Source: Nautilus pompilius
Lineage: Eukaryota > Mollusca > Cephalopoda > Nautilida > Nautilidae
Assembly (NCBI GenBank): GCA_018389105.1
Contig: JACATO010002204.1
Span: forward strand, 2,356,001-2,420,000
Length of the DNA stretch: 64,000 nucleotides
Reading direction: 5' to 3'
In this document: positions 58,401-64,000 of the stretch, one piece after another
Layout: every line of letters begins with the position of its first letter
Numbering within the stretch: position 1 is the first letter of the stretch
Notes under the pieces: generated by a model
What the model saw: only the letters and a program-made list of their open reading frames with translations
What the model was told of the DNA's origin: nothing
Databases searched by the model: none
Program-made: the position numbers and the translations under genes

Positions 58401-61400
58401 TCTAAAGCAATTAGCATTTGATTATCTATAATGCAAAGCTTCAGTATTTCCTCTTATAAGCACTCTGTAAAAACAACTTTCACTCTGTCTGCACATCACC
58501 AGTACCAAGCACACAAGTGAACTTGTTTTTTATAGTTATCATGTCACTGAAGACTAGGTAGCTTGCTGTTGATCATTGAGCTAAAAAAAGATCTTTTGTT
58601 TCTTTTATTTTCTTTTTAACCATTTATTTCTTGTATGTAAGGGATGGTAGTTAGATTATAAAAATAGTCTTGTGATTTTAGTTAATAGAAAAATATTTAC
58701 TAATAATATAAAGTAACTTACAGAGTATTTATTCCTTGGTGCTTATTTGAAAAAAATAGTCTACCTTAGAAAGAATATGTTCTTTAGAGATATGTATGCA
58801 TACCTTAATGTAATAAATGAACAGCAACCAGCTTTGTGCACTTTTATAGTAAAATCTTGTTTATCTGTTGTAAATTTTTACCAGGGAAAAAATTATGTAT
58901 ATAATGCTTATCTCTCTAGCCAATATTAAGCTTTTTAAAATTATTATTACTTTTTTAAAGTGTTTTTCCTTGTTGGATTAACCTCCTGAACTTTTAAAAT
59001 TAAAATCTCTATTTTTAAGATGCTGATCTGAATAAATTGTGAAGATGGCCAGGTTAATACCTCTACTTCCTGGGGGTTTGTTTAAACCCTTCAGTGCCTC
59101 ATTGGAAAGTTGATTTGCAGGTGAAGGTTTAACCAGATAATATTGCAGCTGAAAATACCAAGTTTGATTGTATTTCCATATTTTCAGAGGGGGAATGTGA
59201 TACTGAAACACATCAGAAATGTTCCTTGGGAGTTTGGAAATATAGTTCCTGACTATGAAATGGGAAAAGCAACTTGTGGTATCTTTTTGAGGTAAGCAGT
59301 CCTTTTAAAAAAAATTATATATATATCTATTGTAGTTAACCTTTTTAAGGCTGAACCCAAGGTGCCTTAGTAATCATTCATGCCTGGACAAAGGCTCACT
59401 AAACATAGTGGACAAACTTTGTTTTTTCATTGTTAATTAAGTGAAGAAAGTCCTAGAAATTAATAACCAGTTACCTCACACAAACTCCTCCTCCTCTTAT
59501 TATTTTTGGTAATAGAGACAAAAAAGTGATACCTTTTAAAGATCATTATTTATATTTTCTACAATAAAAATAAGTTGATTTCTTAAAATTATTTTTAAGC
59601 ATCAGGCCAAAAGTATTTAAACTTAGTTCCTCCACTGATTGTTTTCAATATTACATAGCTCACTGTTAATCCTTATCTTTAAAGATAAGACAATTAAAAT
59701 ACTTTAACATCACTGTAAGGTGTAGTTCTCATGCTGTTTAGTTCAATTTAGGCACTTGTTAGCACATCTAAGGAAGGGCTTTCTAGCTGCTGCTCGGCCA
59801 GTCAGTCTGCTCAACTGTCTTTTGATAGAGAAGTGGTTCAGATGCTGACTTTTGCAAAAGAATTGTCAGGAGTTAATTGGCTACCTGTCAAGAAAGAATT
59901 TACTCTATACTTTCATACCAGCAACCTAGCTTTCTGTTCTGTGGAATTTCTCTCTTTCTCATCCCTTAAAGTTCCTGTCTGATCCTGTCAACTACATTCT
60001 ATAATTGGTTGTTTGCCCACCATCTCATGTAACTCTAACTGCACCCACAGTTTTCTATTGGAAGTAATTAGCTCTATGAAGGGAATAATGGGTGGCCTTG
60101 TTTCAAAAGGAATTTTATTTTTTAGGTGCCATCTTCATCAAACATTATGAACTAACAATTATTAAAATTAATAAGAAACAATATCAAATAAACACAGTAA
60201 TAGCATGATTTTGGTATGAACTAAAGTTAATAATCATGGAAGTATAGAAATAGCTTGCTGATTCCATAATTATGCAAAATGTTTGATATTTTTGTTGGGA
60301 TAATTAATTTTAATTAACAATAAAATGTTAAGATAACAGATGGTGTTTTCATAATTTTTAACAGTGTTGTATATATGTATATATTTAAATTCATATATTT
60401 AAGTAATATTCTGGATTACAGTACCTGTAGTTAAATGAAATCAAAACCATTTCATGTTGCATCTTTTATTCTGCACATACATGCACATTATTTTTGATGC
60501 TGATGTGGATGCTGTTATGCTGGTTGGCATTATAGTTGTTGTTGTTTTTATTTTCAAAGCTTACGTTATCATCAGCTCCATCCTGAGTACATTCACAACA
60601 GATTAAAGCAGCTTGGGAAAAGCTATGATTTGCGTGTGCTACTGGCTCAAGTTGATCTTGTAAGTTCTGTATCAGCATTTTAAAGGATTAAGCCCACTGT
60701 CTGTGAAATTGTTTAAAATTCATTAATTTACCTGAATTTTTTTTTTTTTTTTGGTATAGCAAATAAATGCAGTTAAAACCTTTGCCAGAATTGAGTTAGC
60801 TCAATTTATTTCTTTTATTACTTGGAATTTTGTATCATCATTTGGGGGAGGGGAAATCTAATAAGGTAAAAAAAAAAATCCAATAGTTTAATTTCACTGT
60901 CAGTAAACATCAAGATCAGAACATGGGCTGATTAGAAAATGATGCCTTCCTTTCTCTGTATTGAAAAAAAAAAAAAAGGAAAACATTACTTACAGATGCT
61001 GTATTGATTCAAACTAGGGTTCAGCCCCAAAGGTGACCCCTTGTGTAGTTTTTCTTTTTATTTATACTTCTATATTTACAGCATTCTAATCAGGACTGGT
61101 AAAACAGGAATTTGGAAAGTATCTGTTTTAAGTGGAAGATGGAAGAGTATTATTAGTTAGCATGGATTTTCAGTAAATAAACAGAAAAGGATAAAAAGAA
61201 TAGTTTCTTTTGATGATATTCAGAGCTGCTAGAACAGTTATCTACCGCTTGTTCCAAAGAATACAACACTGGAATTCATCATTTCCATGAATTCCTATCA
61301 CAAATGTATTGTTAATACATGGGAGTCCATTTTTAATTGTGTGTGGTGGTGGTGGTGGTGGGGGGGGCATTTGCCAGACTTTCCAATTATTCTCCATAGT

Positions 61401-62485
61401 TTCACAGAAGGAAGTGCATGGGCATTTAAACCCTTTCACATGCTAATCAACTACAGTTGAAATATTTACATTGACCTTGAATCAAAATCCACAGCGAAAG
61501 GGTTAAAGGATATGGAGTATTAGATTAACCCCATGGTTTTTTGCCTGAATGGATTTGTCACGAGTCTTTGTCATCTTAATGTTGCATCAGAATTCACTGA
61601 ATTTTCTTATTTTATTTGTGAAATAAAGAGTTTAGTAGATTGACCAAAGCCATGAAGTTAGAGGGGGAAAAAATCAGTTAGCAGGTTGTTTTGGCAATTA
61701 GTAGCAAACTGTCATCTAGTTTATGGCCTGACAACTGTTTCCTGAGTGTAGAGACATGTCGTTTCATCTTTGTGTTAGGTAATGTTTAATTTTATTCCAT
61801 AAAGCCCAGAGAAAAAGACTAAGGATATATACAAGTAGCTGTTTTCTTAGACTGATTAACAGTGCGATTATCAACACCTTGTTCTGAGGCATACTCTTTA
61901 ACTAACTAATTTTTAGGAAATGTTTTTTTTTACAAAAATGTGTCCCAACTAAACTAATCTAACCTTTAACAGATTAGGTGTTTGGATTACCTTTTGTCAC
62001 TGTGGAAAGCTAATGCTTAATTAGCCACCATCTTTTTCATCAACCTTGAAAAGCAAATCCATCAATGTCAGAATAAACTGTGGAGACTTATATTTGGAAA
62101 AAGTGTAGATGATGTAAATTAGTTGTTTTTATTTAGAGATTGTAAATCTATTAGATTAAAGATTAATAATGGCACAGTATCAAGCATTAAATAATAAAAA
62201 AAGACTGAAAATAGTTGTATTGTTAATACCGATGAGAGTGTGTAACGCATTTGTGAACAAATTTATCAAGACACCAAGATTTAATGCAGGAATATTTTCA
62301 AGTTATATTCGTTTCAAGAAAGCCATTTGAAGTGCCTAAGAAAAATAGCAGCAGTGTAATCTTTTATTTAAAAAGAAAAATTCTATGCTTTTTTTTTCTT
62401 TTTAACAGAAAGAGCCTCATCATATACTAAAAGAACTCAACAAAATCTGCATTCTGGCAAACTGCACATTGGTTTTGGCTTTCAG
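55419..62485 (+). CDS. ERCC1: ERCC1, first six coding exons (3' end beyond window)
   Basis: ERCC1 is the non-catalytic partner of XPF in the 5' flap/bubble endonuclease of nucleotide excision and crosslink repair. It binds XPA and DNA through its central domain. Exons 55419-55481, 57089-57312, 58313-58391, 59188-59291, 60560-60659 and 62409-62485 join in one frame for 215 residues. [10 protein letters not shown] and VAPLF match the conserved N-terminus, and [13 protein letters not shown] followed by [10 protein letters not shown] opens the central domain. [20 protein letters not shown] and [13 protein letters not shown] continue it, and [14 protein letters not shown] is the last block read. 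The XPA-pocket residues recalled from human (N110, Y145, Y152, R156) are kept as N125, Y160, Y167 and R171. The C-terminal HhH2 region is not in the window. Introns 3 and 6 have GC donors. Confidence 0.94.
57089..57312 (+). CDS. ERCC1: ERCC1 exon 2
   Basis: Acceptor TTTCTACTTCAG ends at 57088 and donor ACA|GTGAGA begins at 57313. The 224 bases exit in phase 2 and encode residues 22-95, starting [16 protein letters not shown]. The rest is a Ser/Lys-rich, low-complexity linker, as in other ERCC1 N-termini. Confidence 0.85.
58313..58391 (+). CDS. ERCC1: ERCC1 exon 3, GC donor
   Basis: Acceptor TTTTGTTGGCAG ends at 58312. The split codon CA|T gives H96. It reads [20 protein letters not shown] then IVNPQQ and ends CAG|GCAAGT. 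The next exon must start RGNV to match the family (IIVSPRQRGNP in human), so the GC donor is forced by the reading frame. Confidence 0.88.
59188..59291 (+). CDS. ERCC1: ERCC1 exon 4 (start of central domain)
   Basis: Acceptor CATATTTTCAG ends at 59187 and donor TTGAG|GTAAGC begins at 59292. It encodes [20 protein letters not shown] then [14 protein letters not shown], the most conserved ERCC1 block. Exit is in phase 2; the split codon gives S157. Confidence 0.95.
59292..60559 (+). other. ERCC1 intron 4
   Basis: A 1.3 kb AT-rich intron with no recognisable transposon protein. The other ERCC1 introns (55482-57088, 57313-58312, 58392-59187, 60660-62408) are similar. Confidence 0.85.
60560..60659 (+). 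CDS. ERCC1: ERCC1 exon 5
   Basis: Acceptor TTATTTTCAAAG ends at 60559 and donor CTT|GTAAGT begins at 60660. It encodes [20 protein letters not shown] then [13 protein letters not shown]. The Tyr, Tyr and Arg of the XPA pocket are present. Confidence 0.95.
62409..62485 (+). CDS. ERCC1: ERCC1 exon 6, GC donor
   Basis: Acceptor TTTTTAACAG ends at 62408. It encodes [20 protein letters not shown] then LVLAF and ends TTCAG|GCAAGT in phase 2. The human protein continues with a Ser at this split codon (AWSPEE), which AG plus the next exon would allow. The next exon is not found before the window ends. Confidence 0.92.
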
Positions 62486-63552
62486 GCAAGTAGTCTGATT
62501 TATCTATGTTTAGTTATAAATTTAAAAGGTGGTCAAAATGTCTATTACCTGAAGCTCTGTGCAACAGTTTCTCGTGTTTCTAAGAAATGAAATAAATAGT
62601 TGTCATTGAGCTTTGGAGCTTATTTCAAGTTTGTAGAATAGAATCAGAGAGCAGATATGTTTTGATGACTCCACTGACTACTGTACCTATTCTCAAGTTT
62701 TAATCTTTAGATAAATGTCAGTTTTTTGATTGCTCAGGCAGTTACAGTAAAGTGTGACCATTAATCCACCTCAAAAAAATGAGATTTTGTGAAAACCCAA
62801 CCCAAGTGCACTTTATTGTATATTACCATATTCTAGTTGCAGTGCTTTGTCATTCTGAAATTCTAGTAGGATTATTGGATTTCTTAAATCATAAACAAAG
62901 TTCAGCTTGCTTCACATCTTTGGTAAGCAAGAAGATTAACAGAGTGTTAGGTTTTTTATATATATTTTTAACTGACTTCAGTTGCAAGGATCCCCACCTC
63001 TTCCAGTCTTGTTATCTCTGCCAGAAGTTCTCGAGTAGCTTGATTCTGCAGATATCCAAAGCTAGAAATTGGTTCAGTATCAATATGTAACAACTTTATT
63101 TCAGAACTAGAAGCATCCAGTTACTCAAATCAAAAGTTTAACTCTGTAAATTGCTTAATCATCCAGTTATGCTAATTAGATCTTTGGCTTCTTGGTAAAA
63201 GATAACATACTACTGATTAGCTACTACTTTCTATTGTTATAACTTTTTCGGTCTGGTCAGCTTAGAAGGCTGTTTGTTTTACATGTTGTTTTTAAAAAAA
63301 TTTTAATGCCCTGACTATTATGTAGAACATATATGTTAACTTTATTTAGGTTGAATTGGGACATTTAAATGAAATCTAGCTGATAATAAAATTGCCATCA
63401 TCATATCTAACTGGGTTTAATTCTAACTCCCCTTAAAACAGTGAATGTACAATTTTTTATTTAAATCAGACTGATCACAGAAAATGATATTTTTAATTAT
63501 ACTTTAAAAAAATGGTTATTGTTGGTGTTTTGTACAGCATTTGAATATTGTA

Positions 63553-64000
63553 CGAGGTCTGTTGAAAAAGTATCTGACTTTAGGCTGGGGAAAAAAAATT
63601 ACATACTTGGTGGAGTTCAATTGCTAATCCCCTTCGAAGTAGGCCCCTTGTGCCTCCACACACTTAGCCCAGCGATCCTTCCGCTGTTTGAAGCACATCT
63701 GGAATGCTTCTTCCGGAATGGCTCTCAGCTCCGCCATTACATTCCACATGATGTCCTCTCGGCTCTCAAAACAGGAGCCTTTCAGTGGCATCTTCATTTT
63801 TGGGAACAACCAGAAGTCAGAAGGAGCCATGTCTGGAGAGTAGGGAGCCTGGCAAATGAGCAAAATGCCTTTCTTTGCCAAGAAACCTTGGATCAACTGC
63901 GACGAATGAGCTGGGGCATTGTCATGATGCAGCTGCCAGTTTTGCGAGGCCCACAGATCCGGTCTCTTGCATCGAACTGCATCACGAAGACGTCGGAGGA
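63553..64000 (-). mobile_element. mariner element (3' part) in ERCC1 intron
   Basis: The inverted-repeat end CGAGGTCTGTTGAAAAAGTA follows a TA dinucleotide (63551-63552), the expected Tc1/mariner target. The transposase lies on the minus strand and continues beyond the window, so the other end is not visible. At least 448 bases are present. Confidence 0.88.
63624..64000 (-). CDS. mariner transposase, C-terminal half (DD34D)
   Basis: The cut-and-paste transposase frame is uninterrupted from the window edge to TAG at 63626-63624, 125 codons. It reads WQLHHDNAPAHSSQLIQGFL, then PYSPDMAPSDFWLFPKMKMP, and ends AYFEGD. The Asp of HHDN and the Asp of PSDF have 34 residues between them, the mariner DD34D spacing. 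RRLRDAVRCKRPDLW precedes the second Asp. The N-terminus and first Asp lie outside, so whether the element is active cannot be judged. Confidence 0.9.
   Translation of the reverse strand, partial: LRRLRDAVRCKRPDLWASQNWQLHHDNAPAHSSQLIQGFLAKKGILLICQAPYSPDMAPSDFWLFPKMKMPLKGSCFESREDIMWNVMAELRAIPEEAFQMCFKQRKDRWAKCVEAQGAYFEGD

Larger units (their letters stand above)
62486..64000 (+). other. ERCC1 intron 6 (incomplete)
   Basis: It starts with a GC donor and runs past the window. The only recognised content is the mariner element at 63553 onward. Confidence 0.8.

Noticed and set aside
1..64000. A functional cluster of MEIOB, SYT17 and ERCC1
   Set aside because: Two are DNA recombination/repair genes, but spacing, orientation and an unrelated membrane-traffic gene between them give no evidence of a functional unit.

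Overview
The window is animal nuclear DNA: spliced genes with GT-AG introns, long introns full of degenerate transposons, and many microsatellites. Protein similarity, transposon types (hAT, Tc1/mariner, Penelope-like, non-LTR) and a recurrent RGGGAGRTAA word suggest a mollusc or another lophotrochozoan. That placement is inference. There is no sign of bacterial organisation.

Three host genes can be read. (1) At 49-4082, plus strand, lie the last three coding exons of MEIOB, the meiotic single-strand-DNA-binding OB-fold protein; its 5' part is off the window. (2) At 33116-11828, minus strand, lies the apparently complete coding sequence of SYT17 (synaptotagmin-17, B/K protein). It has four coding exons joining in frame to 447 residues, with an 8-codon first exon separated from the rest by a 16 kb intron. 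(3) From 55419, plus strand, lie the first six coding exons of ERCC1, the XPF partner of the excision-repair nuclease; the C-terminal HhH part is beyond the window. Two of the ERCC1 introns use GC donors.

Layout: 0-4 kb, MEIOB tail with a hAT element and an old transposase relic in its introns. 4-11.7 kb, AT-rich DNA with no gene seen, probably SYT17 3' UTR plus intergenic. 11.8-33.1 kb, SYT17, whose introns hold a compound CA-rich minisatellite (14.9-15.8 kb), a fold-back (13.0-13.2 kb) and a 4.1 kb minisatellite (23.9-28.0 kb). 33.1-55.4 kb, a divergent intergenic region between SYT17 and ERCC1. It holds two non-autonomous hAT elements with target-site duplications, a hAT transposase relic, a Penelope-like fragment, a Tc1-like relic, two degenerate non-LTR elements, a tRNA-derived SINE and two orphan exon candidates. 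55.4-64 kb, ERCC1, ending in an intron that carries an uncorrupted mariner (DD34D) transposase C-terminus.

The most unusual structure is the 44-bp-monomer array. It is organised into 356-bp higher-order repeats of exactly eight monomers, and one copy has lost one monomer through a fusion of monomers 6 and 7. The three genes do not form a functional unit, although MEIOB and ERCC1 both act in DNA recombination or repair.
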